Both the position numbers and the translations under genes were made by a program. The notes below the pieces were generated by a model. The model was not told the origin of the DNA, did not search any database, and was given only the letters and a program-made list of their open reading frames with translations. Positions 41,796-54,112 of a stretch of 64,000 nucleotides of DNA are shown one piece after another (position 1 is the first letter of the stretch; each line of letters starts with the position of its first letter). The stretch spans positions 45,254,666-45,318,665 of the forward strand of contig JAVGWX010000002.1 of NCBI GenBank assembly GCA_036924085.1, given 5' to 3'. Source of the DNA: Ariolimax columbianus (Eukaryota > Mollusca > Gastropoda > Stylommatophora > Arionidae).

Positions 41796-43639
41796 AAAAA
41801 CCTGTTCTTATGTTTGTGGTTGTTGTTCGTTGTAATTTATTATACAGAAACAGATTTGTCTGAACTTTAAATTTAAAATTACACTTTTCTGTTGAATTAA
41901 AAAAAATTTTGGTCAGACTCTGTCAGAACTTCTAACTTAATTCACCTTTTTAAAGGGAAAAATGAGTATGAGGGAAAGCTGTAAAATTGTGATCCAAATG
42001 TCGATAATAACATAAATAGTTGTAGTCAGTTATTACAAATTACAAGGGTACAAAGTCAAAAACAAACAACGTTTCGGCCAAAAGGTCATTCATCAGAGAC
42101 CAAGGACAAAACCAAAGGAGTGATATGCAGCCGGGCGGAACTAGTGAAATCATCGTCCCTTATCAGTAGTGGCTCACTGATCAAGAAAGATCTGGCCAAT
42201 GACAACCCCAGATCCATCAGCCTAGACTACTACAGTGCCAGCTTGGCTGCCCGGGGGTGACCGGAGGACATGAACATCCCCATCGTAAGGAGGTCACTTT
42301 GTGACGGAACTGCTGCACGACTGGAATGTAACACTGGTTGTCTACAGACTCTGCGGAAACGTCTGGTGGTCGTAGGGGTCCAGAGGTCTGGCACTCGCCT
42401 ATCAAAGAGATGAACAGAAACGGTGGACTATCGAATCCTACAAGTTCTAAAGTGACCCCTGGTCTCACGGGAGGTGGGACCGGAGTGCCTGCATCTTGAG
42501 TTGCTTCAAGTCGTCTTGACTTATGTCTTGCCACTGGTCAAAGGTAGCTCGGGACCAGAGAGTGAGGTCGATGACAAACGTAGTTTCTTACTCACTATAA
42601 TCCAAAATACAGCGCAAGTTACATCATCAAGACAAAACTGTCTGATGATATCTCAAACATCGCTCGCGACGGACAAGAAAAATAAATGAGGACAAAACAA
42701 ATGAAAATGTTATTCATTGTTTAGGGTTACTCTCGAGTTCTCATCAAAATATTTCAATTCGCATCTTTATCGTATATGATACGTTTATTCCTACATGTCG
42801 TCTTTGACTACAAGGCCAAAGTGCAAAAACAACATTCTTTGCGACAACATTGTGCACCAAAAGAGAACACATGAAAATATAATCTATTAAGTAGAATAAC
42901 TCATAAGTGTTTATCTAAGTGTTTAATTCCTCATTCATATTATCCTTATCGTTGGTAAGAGACTTCCATTTGTGTGTTCCTTGATAACAACGATACTGGT
43001 ATCAATGTAATTATAACCCCATTAGTCACGTGAACACGTTCATGCAACGCCACTGGGTAGACTCCATTTAAAACAAGGGTCTCAAACTCAAATGACGACG
43101 ATGCTGCATGACATGTGTTTGATAACGTACTGTACCAATACAAATATGTATTCTCTTTTTTCCTTCTTCCTCGTCACCTAAGATATTGTTTTGACATGAA
43201 ATCTTATAATATGATGAATTGTCTCTTATTAATGTTCGAAAAACAAAATTTCGTGCCTTGACAAAAGCGTGTTTTGTCATCGGTAGTGTTTCCTCTATCG
43301 TTTTCCAGTGATGACATCATACGTCGTTTTTTAGACTCAAAAGGAGCAGTAATGATGGTGCCTAAAAGGCCACGCGTCTTTATGGATGCGGCAGGCCACA
43401 GATTTGACTGGAATTCACATTAGTCGATGACTTACACTTGTGTCCACGAAAACGTTATGCGGTTTTCCATTTGGATTACTTAGTTCGTCCATTTTGTGGT
43501 GTGTATCCTGGCATGGTCATCGGCTGTTTGGAAATTGTATTTCGGTTACCCCGTGTTGTATCTCACGATCCGGTACACACCGCTGGATTTCATGAACAAA
43601 TGAAGAATGGTGTCCACTTTGTTTGCTGACAGTGCCGGT
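41796..43639. other. unannotated region with one possible PLE-like word
   Basis: At about 42069-42100, ACAACGTTTCGGCCAAAAGG resembles a stretch I associate with Penelope-like element ends, but no RT is visible. 43370-43440 shares a short segment with 21700-21765. No gene recognised. Confidence 0.3.
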
Positions 43640-43873
43640 TTTTGTATGGCTGAGAAATGTACATAGGGACCAGTAATGGGCTATCACATCGTCCAGGCCC
43701 TGTTCCAGTTAGCAATATGCCCAAGACACATCACTCACACGCTGAGTTCTGCCCGTATGACTCTTTTAGAGTTACGGGATGGACAAGACAAGTCAAGAAG
43801 TTGAAGAAACTGGTTGTATACAGACTGCATCGTCTTCTAAACGGATACAATTACATTAAGTTAAGTTAAGTTA
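43640..43873 (+). mobile_element. SINE with CR1-group LINE tail
   Basis: The 3' end from 43823 reads AACTGGTTGTATACAGACTG, then TCGTCTTCTAAAC and TTAAGTTAAGTTAAG, the same end as the LINE copies at 27900 and 54112. The upstream part (CATAGGGACCAGTAATGGGC and onward) is unrelated to the LINE body, so this looks like a short element borrowing the LINE's 3' tail. No clear tRNA boxes at its left edge. Confidence 0.65.
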
Positions 43874-43924
43874 GTGGTGACAAACATTATCTTTTAGAAA
43901 CATTATCTGAACTTCTAAAGACAC

Positions 43925-44480
43925 GTTACGTACCGACATGAGAGAATGTCTTGCTATTTGTTTTCCAACATAGTTTACAGTTAACCTTAAATTTATTCTG
44001 CAAAGCCTTTTTTTTTTCTACTAGTTTTGAATGGCGCCATTTCTTGCACGCTTTCTTTGTTTCAAGTTGGTGGTAGTGAACCCAGCTTTTATCTTCAGTA
44101 ACAATTCTTGCTAGGAAACCATCACCTCCTGGCCCAAAGCTCCGCAAAACTGGTGTGCTGAACTTTGACTGGCTGATGTCGAGATGTACGGCAATTTCGT
44201 TCATAGTCAATTGGTGATTTTCCTTTACGGGGCGGTCAACGGCTGTAATCGACTCTGAGGTCACCACTCGGTGTGCCTGACCATGTCATTAACAATCTGA
44301 CATAGAACTCACGTCGTTATGAAACTTCAAACTCCACTCATATATTTACTGGAGTGAAAAGCATGCATCTCCGTACAGCACCTTCATTCGCCGATGAATG
44401 TCTACAGGTTTCACTTATAGAAAATAGATAACAGAACGGTGCTCCTCTTTGGTGCATGTCAATAGTGGGGCGGCCATCTT
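43925..44480 (-). pseudogene. mariner-like transposase pseudogene
   Basis: The minus strand reads ENHQLTMNEIAVHLDISQSK (helix-turn-helix), GGDGFLARIVTEDKSWVHYH (first catalytic region, with Glu-Asp where D is expected), QLETKKACKKWRH and KALQNKFKVN. Only the middle third of the protein is present. The C-terminus is missing at the left. Confidence 0.78.
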
Positions 44481-44628
44481 TTAGCTACAATTATGTTCGT
44501 CTGCACCGAGGTGGCACGTGCAGGACACTCTTGACATCCTTAGCAAGCATATTAACAAGTTTCAATACAATGATTTTTCAAATGTCTATCCCATTTTCAA
44601 GGTTTTAATTTGAATGTGAAGCCCACTA

Positions 44629-44760
44629 GTGTGTGTGTATGTGTGTGTGTGTATTTATGTGTGTGTGTGTACGTATGTGTGTGTGTATGTAGGTGGGATT
44701 GGATGTGTGGGAGGGTTGGTGTGTGTGTGTGGGGGGGGGGGGGGGTTGTGTGGGTGTAAA
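44629..44760. repeat. (GT)n and poly-G tract
   Basis: Irregular GT repeats and a run of G at 44731-44745. Confidence 0.9.
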
Positions 44761-44943
44761 TATATATATGTAATGTGCAATGAACTCTGGTCGCAGGCCT
44801 CATAAAATGACATCGCTGACCACAAGCGACTCCACGGCCGCGAGTTTGAGGCTCCTGTCTTAGAGTTATTGAACTTGCATGCCCAGATAATTAATGTACA
44901 CTTTCCTCAGATTTGTTTGTTTTTCTTTTTCTCTTTGTTGCAG

Positions 44944-45095
44944 GTCTCCGGTTTTTGAGGGCCCTCCGGTTAATGTCCATCCCAGACATCCTGACATATT
45001 TAAATGTGTTGAGGACAAGTACAGTCATACGCCTAGTACAGTTGGTCGTCTCATTCATTTCCCTATGGTTTACAGCGGCTGGATTCCTGCACCTG
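44944..45095 (+). CDS. slo: Slo1/BK-like channel, exon encoding S4 to S5
   Basis: A pyrimidine tract and TTGCAG end at 44943. The exon enters in phase 1 (a preceding G is needed for Gly) and reads [20 protein letters not shown], then [20 protein letters not shown] and [10 protein letters not shown]. The S4 core LRFLRALR with its arginines is the BK voltage sensor; the rest is the S4-S5 linker and S5. BK channels are calcium- and voltage-gated potassium channels of the plasma membrane. Alignment with BK proteins makes this exon end at HL (45095), exactly where the pore exon at 54658 resumes. The donor there is GTTCTC, which is weak. Upstream exons (S0-S3) were not found in the window. Confidence 0.9.
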
Positions 45096-45479
45096 GTTCT
45101 CATTTTTTTTTTTAACTTTGTGACGTCTGAATGGTCTGTCTATGCGATTGAACTCAGCCAAACCTCAGAAATGAGGATTATTATTGGTGGGGAAAGGGGA
45201 GGGGGAAGAGATGGGGATTAATGAGTCGCTATGGCAAGGATAATTCAAATGAACTACTATTTAAAAGATTTAAGGGTAGACTTGGACGTTTTAAAATAAC
45301 CCCGCCTTGCTTTAATTGGGTCTCGCCCTCATGCTCCAGTCGAACCCTACATTTGCAGCTGCCGATTCTGTCTGTGGAAAATTGATCCATATGTATGTGC
45401 TTGCAAGAGACGTCTGTGTACATGTATTATGTGCAGAATGGAGGATCGGAGAATTCCAAAAGATATACTCTACAGAGAG
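45096..45479. other. first part of a 9.6-kb BK intron
   Basis: Begins with the weak donor. Poly-T at 45105-45115 and GGGGAGGGGG at 45196-45210. Nothing else recognised up to the LINE fragment. Confidence 0.4.
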
Positions 45480-45665
45480 CTGACAACCGGCAATGATGTT
45501 TACAATGGATGTTTACAAGCGTGACTTGAAAGCGTTGGATATGAACACCTGCAACTGGGAGGAACTTGCCAAAGACAGACATAGCTGGAGGCAGGCTTTG
45601 TGTGCTGGCCTGCAGGCGGGGGAAAACAAGATGCAGACGCCAAACGTGTGAAGCGATAGCAAGGG
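45480..45665 (+). pseudogene. LINE C-terminal fragment (KRDLKA type)
   Basis: FTMDVYKRDLKALDMNTCNW, EELAKDRHSWRQALCAGLQA and GENKMQT match the conserved end of non-LTR RTs (R.KDV.KRDMK......W...A.DR..WR). Isolated inside the BK intron. A similar segment is at 63040-63300. Confidence 0.75.
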
Positions 45666-46339
45666 CAACAACTAGCTAAGACCCATCTCTAGCGTGATGT
45701 CCATTGTCTCTCTAGACTGACCGGGTGTCAATCATGATCCTGTATCAAAAGCAGTTATATTCGTCATGCAATTATGGTTTCTGTAAACATTCTTTTTACA
45801 TGTGAAGTTGCTACCGTCATGGTTAATCGTCTTCAGTTGCTTTTTGCGATTGCTTGGAGGTTTAATCGTTTCTCCGTGTGTACCACAAATGTAGTACGGA
45901 AAGATCACCAATAAGAGTTTAAGAGTTTCTACTTCTCTACTGGAGAGTAATGATCATGTCTTAGGCTATATGACCTGTCAGAATTCGGACACGTTTCATT
46001 CTGTTCGTCTAGCCTCGTGTCGTTATAAAAATCTGAAGCAGAGAATGAAGTTAAACAGATAATTGACAATGCTCAGGATGATGATGCTCTTGAATATAAT
46101 GGATGGACTGGCATGCGATAACAGTACAAGACTACTCTTCTAGTGTAAGATGAAACGTCGTAGCCAAGTAGAGTTGTGGCCATTTGACACCAATCTCCGT
46201 AATGAGAGTAAGAAAATGGAAAATGGCTCATAGAACATACTTCATTGCACGTGGACCCATATATGCTCAGTCCCTTTCATTGCTGTAAGTGCCGTCGGCA
46301 GAGCACGAACTCAGTAGTTCCCGCAGCGGTTCCAAAATT
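45666..46339. other. intron sequence, unannotated
   Basis: Nothing recognised. Confidence 0.35.
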
Positions 46340-46490
46340 TGCACCTGACTTCACCATATACCCATTTACAACTGGGTCGACTGGAAGAAACTGTCTTACC
46401 ATGAAAAAAACCCACGGCATACACTCTCTGTCAATCTGAGCACACCGTGATTCGAACCTGGTAAGGAGATTGTGATAGAGGCTTCAGTTC
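46340..46490 (-). mobile_element. tRNA-like SINE fragment, family D
   Basis: ACTGGGTCGACTGGAAGAAA, GGCATACACTCTCTGTCAAT and CGTGATTCGAACCTGGTAAG. The reverse complement holds CAGGTTCGAATCACG, a good box B. Shared words with 21030-21175 and 40530-40590. Confidence 0.55.
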
Positions 46491-46814
46491 TGAGATGGTT
46501 ATCTGTAATCTCAGGGCGATATTGTGTCGGGCTCTCATTCCTTCTTTGAAAGCTATAGAAGTCACGGTATGAGTAGACAACAGCCCTCCAATAGGTTCTT
46601 CAAATCTTCAAGGGCTCTACTATTCATTTTTGGGCTCATTTCAATGGAGCGCTCGCATCCTAACTTGGGGAAAAAAACTGCTTTTGGAGAGATTATATAC
46701 GAATTGGAGGGGGAGTATAGATGTTAGTGGCAGTGCAGGCCACAGCATAGCTATTTAAAGTAGGCCATGGGTAGACACACTGAAATTAATACATATCTGC
46801 ATGTTATTTGATGA
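46491..46814. other. intron sequence, unannotated
   Basis: Nothing recognised. Confidence 0.35.
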
Positions 46815-46892
46815 CAATGCAATCGATGAATCAACCAATCACAAACTGCAAGAGTTTGATATCAACCAATCACAGACTGCAAGAGTTTGATC
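46815..46892. repeat. 34-bp tandem duplication
   Basis: ATCAACCAATCACAAACTGC followed by AAGAGTTTGAT occurs twice in direct succession with a one-base difference. Confidence 0.85.
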
Positions 46893-47140
46893 ATCGTCAT
46901 CAGGTGCCCTTATTGTTTGCATTTGCGATCATGGACCTCAAGCCACTTCTATCATGTGTGTCGTTTACCAACTCTGTTGTTGATTGTCGCCCATGCCATT
47001 TATTCAGACTGCCCAACATCTTCTCTCTCGGTCTTCCTCTGTCTTTCTTACCTGCTATATTTCTCGTTGTCACAACGTGCTCCAAGCCGCCTCTTCTCAT
47101 ACCATGCCCGAAAAAGGATGACTGTCTTGTTCTGTTCTAA
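46893..47140 (-). pseudogene. LINE C-terminal fragment (GRPREKM type)
   Basis: The minus strand reads MRRGGLEHVVTTRNIAGKKD, RGRPREKMLGSLNKWHGRQS, TTELVNDTHDRSGLRSMIAN and ANNKGT, the highly repeated terminal segment of an invertebrate non-LTR RT. No RT palm is present. Confidence 0.75.
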
Positions 47141-47423
47141 TGCAGACTACCAGCAAACTACAAATCATCATCCATACCTTCGCCATTTACTGAAAGAGAC
47201 TACACCGCATTGGTTTTGCCCGGAGTATAATAATGTCGTTTCTGCATAACATAACAAAAACATCACTGTATAGATATATCTGACGTACCTGTGGTCTTTA
47301 GTTTATCTCATTTTGCTTGTAATCATTTTAGTTTTTCCTAAACACCAGATCTATCTATTATACCAGGACACAATTTCCAAATACAGAGCGATCTAAACCC
47401 GTTGTTCCTAAGATGATGATTAC
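47141..47423. other. intron sequence, unannotated
   Basis: Nothing recognised. Confidence 0.35.
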
Positions 47424-47595
47424 ATGGTCAAGTCAGACATGAAACTTAGTTCCAACTCTTGACTATCGCTTTAAATCACAGCTCATTCAACTCGTTTCTT
47501 AGTTCTACATGCTCAAGTCAGACATGAAACTTATCTCGAACTCTTGACTATCGCTTTAAATCACAGCTCATTCAACTCTCTTCTTAGTCCTACAT
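47424..47595. repeat. 85-bp tandem duplication
   Basis: CAAGTCAGACATGAAACTTA and CTTGACTATCGCTTTAAATC, CACAGCTCATTCAACTC occur twice head-to-tail with a few differences. Confidence 0.9.
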
Positions 47596-47935
47596 GCGAA
47601 AGAAATGATTTGATTGAGAAATAAAATAGTGTTACCACTGTTTGAGATACCGCAACCATAGATTGAATTAGCTCTACCACAGACTGGGCAAGTTCTTCCA
47701 AAGATTGGGTAATAGGGCTCGATGAAGACAATGTGGTAGATGGATGTTAAAATCCTACAACAACAAGTGCCTGCAGCAATCAACGTAGCACACTTGGCCC
47801 ACCAAGCCATATAACTTCAGCTCCTCAAGCCACTTCGCGGCCGTATTTGATAGGAAAAGTAAAGTAAGTTAGGACTGAAAACCATCATATGCAAAGCCTC
47901 TTCTACGGCATTACAGCTGTGCTTTTGTCATATAT
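47596..47935. other. intron sequence, unannotated
   Basis: Nothing recognised. Confidence 0.35.
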
Positions 47936-48186
47936 CAAATAGTTGGATCAAGAAATATGCAGATATATAGCTAACGTGACTCTATCTGTGGTTGAGGTGT
48001 TCTAAATCGGATCAAGAAATGTGCACAGGTATAGCCAACATGACCTTATCTTAGGTTGAGATGTTCTAAAATGGATCAAGAAAGGTGCACGTAAAGACAG
48101 CGTGACCCTAACTCAGGTTGAGAAGTTCTAAATTGGATCAAGAAATGTGCACAGTTATAGCCAATGTGACCCTATCTGTGACCCTA
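47936..48186. repeat. 63-bp tandem repeat, four copies
   Basis: GGATCAAGAAATGTGCACAG, ATAGCCAAYRTGACC and GGTTGAGRTGTTCTAAAT recur four times; the third copy is the most diverged. Confidence 0.88.
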
Positions 48187-49439
48187 AGTATGCCTTCCCT
48201 AAATTAAAACTAACGTTACTGATTAACTAAATCAGGCCACGTGGACGCAAAATATGTGTGCTATCGCGCGTAGCATCTTGCACGCTGTCAACGCAGCACA
48301 TCTAAGATAGCTGACACGCCTAGCATTATAATTTAGTAATTTTTTAAAATTACTAATAGATTATTTAATACACAGGAGGTGCTTTTGTTCAGCTCAGCTA
48401 TCCAAGCGAACTGGAAGATAGAAGTGAATACACATAAGGGCCCAATCGAAACAATGAGTCGTGCTGCCAACCGCTGGTCCAAGTTGTGAATATTTTATAG
48501 TGTCTGGGCGCTTGGACGTCTTCCAGGTCATGCACGTCCGTTGGCGCTGCCTTATGCGTCATTTCTAAATAGTAGGGTCACGAAGATATATCTTAATAGC
48601 ATGAGAAATGAGAAGTAGCTCATGATAGTTGTTGATAAAAGACAGTGGGAACAAAATTTGTCTGCACATAATTATGAAATGTTTTATAAAACAAACCATA
48701 ATTTTTTTCGGTTGCACATACAACTTGTTAGCAACGAAGCAAGTTGCAATTTAGAATGGAATTTGGATGCAATGAGAAAGACTGGCAATAGTTATATTCA
48801 CAAAGATCATATTTGGCTAAGAATGGAAGAAAGACATGTCCAACATATCTTAGAGCATCGTTTAGTTAACAATACAATTAGTTCGAAGTTTTAAGTAATT
48901 TATCAAGAAAACATATTTTAAAGAATGATATATTTTACATTCTTACAAATGTGTGGAAGACATTTCGAGAATTCAGAAGTAAATATGTAATTCTATTTTC
49001 CGATATCTTACCTATCATCAATTAGTTTTGCATTCAAATCAGTTAAAATTTTAAGCACCTTAGTAAAATATGCACTAACTCTAATTTTACGAAAAAGAAA
49101 ATAGGAGTTTGACATTCTCACTGGTGAATTAAATTTACGAATTTCAAACATAGAGAAAAGAGACAAGTGAAAAATGTCATGTAAAATCTAGAGCTGAGGC
49201 GAAACATAATTAGGAAGATTAAACGTTGATCACTTACAACAATAAGAAGCTACAGTTTTCTCCTAGTAAAAAGTAAGTTCTACACAAATATAAAAAGCAA
49301 TTCTTTTTTGTTGCATGAAAACAGGGTAGATAACTAAAAAAGTATCACTTCTAGACTGCAATCGTTGATTAACATGTCTCCTTTACGTACCTCGTGTTAG
49401 ATGACCAAATGTAGGATCAAATATATATCTTATCTTCAG
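48187..49439. other. AT-rich intron sequence
   Basis: A 90-residue plus-strand frame (48622-48894) resembles nothing I know. No repeat family recognised. Confidence 0.35.
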
Positions 49440-49499
49440 TCCACTTATGTCGTTAGACGTCGTGGTGAGGTGTGACCTCCTTTGTTTCATATTTTTTGG

Positions 49500-49995
49500 C
49501 AGGTGACTATCCGCTGGTGACTTGCCAGGTCAATCCCAGCATATGTTAGCCACTGGAACATATGATCGCCCGTTCTTGGGACTGGTGGTGGTGGAAGCGT
49601 AGATTAGAGCAATGTGGACCAGCAGTCTGTCAGGCGCCCATATGTGTTGCTCTGCTAACCACATAACCAATACCTGATGTTTTAGCCACACAGTCCCCTT
49701 TTTGCGACATATTCTCTGTGGAGCGAAAATCCCTAGAATAATTCTAGAAGATTTTAAACTATGAATTTTACCCGAGCAGCGGCCGTTAAGCCTACTCTTT
49801 TCGATTTCCAACTGCTAAAGTATTTTTAACGTGCGCGCCGCTGAACGCGGGTGTCTGATCTCACTACTCAGAGATCAGGGGAAATATTTACCTGATGATC
49901 CACGTGAAAAAATCATGGTCTCCACCGGGATTTGAACACGCGACCTCCAGCACCTGAGGCAAACACATTACCCCGAGACCACTATGCCAAACATA
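49500..49995 (-). mobile_element. tRNA-headed repeat (SINE-like)
   Basis: At the right end the reverse complement reads GGCATAGTGGTCTCGGGGTA (box A-like) and GTGTTCAAATCCCGGTGGAG (box B), spaced like a tRNA. Downstream on the minus strand, TTTTAACGTGCGCGCCGCTG and a CGGCCGCTGCTCGGG-like word lead into a body of perhaps 400 bp with no coding frame. The head resembles that of the SINE at 60695 (CTCAGTGGTCTTGAGGTAAG). The 3' end is not defined. Confidence 0.6.
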
Positions 49996-50274
49996 ATCTT
50001 AGTAAAGAACAATTACAAAATAGCTGGAGAATGAATTGAATGATAAAAAGAATCATATTGATAAGTCACACTCTCATGACTCTCATACTAGTTGCCTATA
50101 GCAAGCGAAGATGACGACAGCATAAGACTTATGTGTGATATATCATCGCAAATAGATGTAAAGATCTATCATGAAACCAGATGTGCTACTGCACCTGGAA
50201 AACACACACATTCACATACACACAGACACACACACATGGGCCGGGGTGAATATGTAGTTGTTCTGCTTTATATT

Positions 50275-52145
50275 CTGCGATTTTGATCGCTGCACTTTTT
50301 CTGAACCTCGGCAATTATATTCCGCTCAGCGATATGAGCTTCTTGTATGATTGTAGTGCGCCAGGCAAAGCAGTCCCGTGCAAGCGTGTCCCGGGAGGTG
50401 ACATCATTGTTAAAACTGGTCAGATACACTTTTAATGAGTCTGTAGATTGTTGTGTCTGTTCCCCTGACAGTGTGCTTGTTCTGAGTTCCCTGCACAGCA
50501 CCTGCCTTTTTAGGCGTTTATTGCATATCTGAACCACATGTCCAGTCCATCTTAAATGAATTTTCTGCAGAAGCATATAGAAAATCGAGCGTACTGTTTT
50601 GTTGAAAACTTCAGATTTGGGTATTATATCATGCCCACTGTTCCTGAGCATCATGGGGAGACAGTTCCCGCGGAAATTGGTTGAGTTCTCTGACATGTCT
50701 GATATAGACTGCTAATGTTTCGCAAGCATACAGAAGGGTAAAGTGTGTTAGAATTTCACCTTTGGTACAATACTGATTCCTTGTCGGTCCCAAACATAGG
50801 CTCACAGCTGTTTAAAAATAGCATTTTCCTTGTCACTCTTGCTGTGTACCTCAAGAGCCAATATTAGCTTAGCTGCTGAAAGTAATGCCTAAGTAGGTCA
50901 AACTGTCAACTGCTTGGAGATGTTGATGCTGTACGGGGATGTTTAGTTCGTGGTTCATTGCTTCCGTTTTTTCGTGATGAAATTAATGTATGCCGCATAC
51001 GCATCCACGGCAGCATGTCCTGTTTTGTGAAAACGCGTTCATTTGGTCTGCATGTCATATTCTTAACATTGGTTAATTACGCTGTCATCAATAAACAGAA
51101 GATCTAAGATTTGTTTCATTCCCCTTAGTGAAGGACGGTCAGTGCCTCAGAGTGTATAGCTTTCCCATCGTCACATATCTGATATGTACACCAGCGACAG
51201 TGCTATGTGTAGCATCAGAAAAAGTGGTAGGGTGAGCACGCACCCATTTTTGGCTCTATTTATGACTGGTAAGGATTCAGTCATTTCTCCGCCATTCCGT
51301 ACACAAGCCATCATATTAGTAAAAAAAAATGTGATGAAATTTCAAGGCAATCAAATTTTGCAATGGTTTTCAATAGTCAATCCCTTTTCACAGTGTGTCA
51401 GAAAGCCTGACTCAGATCATCAAAAGTTGTGGTTAAGCACAATTTGAGCTAGAATTATGCCAGCGATTGATAAGGAGGAGACTCCCTTGTGACCATTACA
51501 GGATTAACCATTTCTTTGAGCACGTACATGTGTACAATGATGGCATCTTTCAGTTCCTGCCATATTTGTCCTTCATTCAAAATTGAGCAAAATAAATGTT
51601 ATCTTGAGAAACATCAAAGTGCACTTGCTTTGTAGACCTCAACAGAAATAGCATCTGACACAGGGACTGTTTTCTTCTACCTCCACAACTCGGGTTGGGG
51701 TGTCAAACCTATAGTTGATTGCGTCTTGTGGCATGCATGCATATGTTCGCGGATGGTTGAAGAATCATTTAGAAGTTCTCTGTCCTATCTTCAAAGTGTG
51801 ACCCTTGCCAGTGAGCAGTGCTATTCTATCAGCGTTGAGAACTAGAGATGGGTGTTATTCATAGTATCATCAAGTGAGTCATTTATACATGTTTTATCTG
51901 CATTGCATCCGCTTTGTTGCTCAGCCAGGGATCTTGTGGGATTTTTCTGAACAATTTTGCGAAGATTATTGAAGGCTGCTGGAAGTTGAAGATTGTTTAT
52001 TTTTGTGGAATGTTTTACAGTCAGCAGGGACTGAATATCTTCATCCTTCTCATCAAACCAGTTAGAGTTCTTGCGTGTTATATGTTCCAGAACTTTTGTA
52101 GCTGTAGATTGCACAGTATTTTTTAAGAGTGGATTATTTTTCATC
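50275..52145 (-). pseudogene. degenerate LINE (RTE-like) ORF
   Basis: At the right, the minus strand reads KVLEHITRKNSNWFDEKDED, IQSLLTVKH and AAFNNLRKIVQKN, the linker between endonuclease and RT. At the left it reads MSENSTNFRGNCLPMMLRNS, LQKIHLRWTGHVVQICNKRL, KRQVLCREL and FAWRTTIIQEA, the C-terminus. Between, an ASIVH-like stretch and other palm pieces are recognisable only in short runs. It is one old copy spanning about 1.9 kb, unlike the other LINE families in the window. Confidence 0.72.
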
Positions 52146-52289
52146 CACTGTAGTCAGGCAGAAAGTTCATTCTTCAGCCGGCAGACAGATCCCTGGAAAA
52201 AGGTTTATGACGATTTATAACAAAATAACTAGACATGCATTGGTTTGGAACTCACGGCTGTATAAAACAGTAGGATTAAATAAAATCTG

Positions 52290-54112
52290 GTAAAATTAAC
52301 TTCGAAAAAAAACTCCAGCGTATCAAGACTGATAGTAAAAGCTTATTTTCTTATTCTAGAAATAAACAAAGAACGAACGACAAAGTAGGCCCTCTAATAG
52401 ACAGCACAGGAAAAATAATGTGTGAGAAGAGGGAGGCAGCTAATCTACTCAATCAGTACTTTGGCACAGTCTACACAAAAGAGAACTGCTCCAAGATCCC
52501 AGAGCCTATAGATATTTTTCAAAGAGACATGGATACAGCGGGATTAAGATCAATATGTATTACAGAGAAAATGGTTTTTAAGATTTTGGAGGGGTTGAAC
52601 GTTGATAAATGTCCAGGTCAAGATGGTATTCATCCAAAATTGCTGTTTGAAATTAGATACCAACTAACAAAACTATTGGCTATATTATGTTCTCAATCAC
52701 TTGTAAAAGGGAGTGTTCCACGGGATTGAAAAGGTGCAGGAGCGATACACTTTTTCAAAAATCAGATCCAGCGAATTATAGATCGGTGAGCATAGTTTGT
52801 AAACTGTTAGAGTCAATAATCTAAGAAAACATTGAAATGCATTTTGACAAATTTAATCTAATTAGAAACAGTCAGCATAGGTTTAGTAGATTGAGATCGT
52901 GCTTAACAAATCTATTAGAATTCGTGGAAGAGGTTACCAAAATGATAGATAAAGGGGGGCCAGTGGACGTTATTTATCTAGATTTTGCAAAGGTTTTTGA
53001 TAGAGTACCTCATCAAAGATCAGTTAGAAAGTTAAAATCACAAAGAATAGGATGGGAAGTTGCCAAATGGATAGAAAATTGGTTTACGGGAAGAAGGCAG
53101 AGGGTGGGCATAAATAAGGAGTACTCTGAGTGGTGTGAAGTGAAAAGTGAAGTGCCACAGGGCTCGGTTTTGGGACAAATTGTGTTCCTCACATATATAA
53201 ATGATTTAGACATTGATATGGGATCCATGATTGCAAAATTTGCTGATGACACAAAACTATGCAGTAGTGTCTCTTCTAAAGCGGAAGTGGATATATTGAG
53301 GTCGGATTTAGATAAAATTCGAAAAGGGTCTGTAAGCTGGCAGATGGAGTTTAATGTAGATAAATGTACAGTCATCCACATGGGTAGATTCAATATGGAA
53401 CATAATTACAGAATGGGAGAGAACAATATTAGAAAGATAGATAAGGAAAGGGACCTATGGGTTAAAATAGAGCATACAGGTAATGTGAGTGATCAAGTCA
53501 AGGTAGCAGTGAAAAAGGCAAATGCAATGTTAGGGATGATAAAAAGAAATATTAAACATAGGAGCAAGGAAGTGATAGTCAAACTGTATAAAGCATTAGT
53601 TAGACCTAGATTGGAGTACTGTGTATAGGTGTAGAGTCCTTATCATAGAGGGGATATGAACATGCTAGAAAGAATACAAAAAAGACAAAGCTGATAGTGG
53701 GATTCCAGAATTACAGTTATGAGGAAAGCCTAGAAAAACCGGCCTTCATTGTCTAGAAGTGAGAAGAATCCAAGGTGACTTAATACAGGTTTATAAGATG
53801 ATCAGAGGAATTGATAAATTAGACTATAACAATTTTTTTTTAAAAATACAGTCACCCACAAGAACAAGAGGACATAGCTACAAATTAACTAAAGAGAGGT
53901 CCAGATTAGATATTAGGAAATATTTTTTAGTCAGAGAGTCGTGGAATGCATTGCCACGGGTTGGTAGTGGAGGCAGGTACAGTTAATGCTTTTAAAAATA
54001 AATTAGATGGGCATAGCTTTTAGAGCAAGGTGATGTAAATGAAACTGGTTGTATACAGAGTCTGCAGAGTCTTCTAAACCAGTATAAAGACGTTAAGTTA
54101 AGTTAAGTCAAG
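52290..54112 (+). mobile_element. CR1-group LINE, 5'-truncated copy
   Basis: Begins in the linker upstream of RT (KTDSKSFFSY-like DNA at about 52320) and ends with ACTGGTTGTATACAGAGTCT, CAGTATAAAGACG and TTAAGTTAAGTTAAGTC, the family 3' end. Lies in the first BK intron in the sense orientation. Roughly 1.8 kb. No convincing TSD found. Confidence 0.85.
52418..53990 (+). pseudogene. CR1-group LINE reverse transcriptase, broken
   Basis: Reads VDKCPGQDGIHPKLLFEIRY up to a stop at about 52728. The frame then resumes with SQHRFSRLRSCLTNLLEFVE, GGPVDVIYLDFAKVFDRVPH (motif A, catalytic Asp intact), SEVPQGSVLGQIVFLTYIND, AKFADDTKLCSSVSS (motif C), QMEFNVDKCTVIHMGR and LYKALVRPRLEYCV, stopping near 53628. 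The tail continues in other frames to RGHSYKLTKERSRLDIRKYF. It is a paralogue of the minus-strand copy at 27900-30994. Confidence 0.87.

Noticed and set aside
42060..42110. Penelope-like element
   Set aside because: Only one short suggestive word; no RT, endonuclease or terminal repeats visible.
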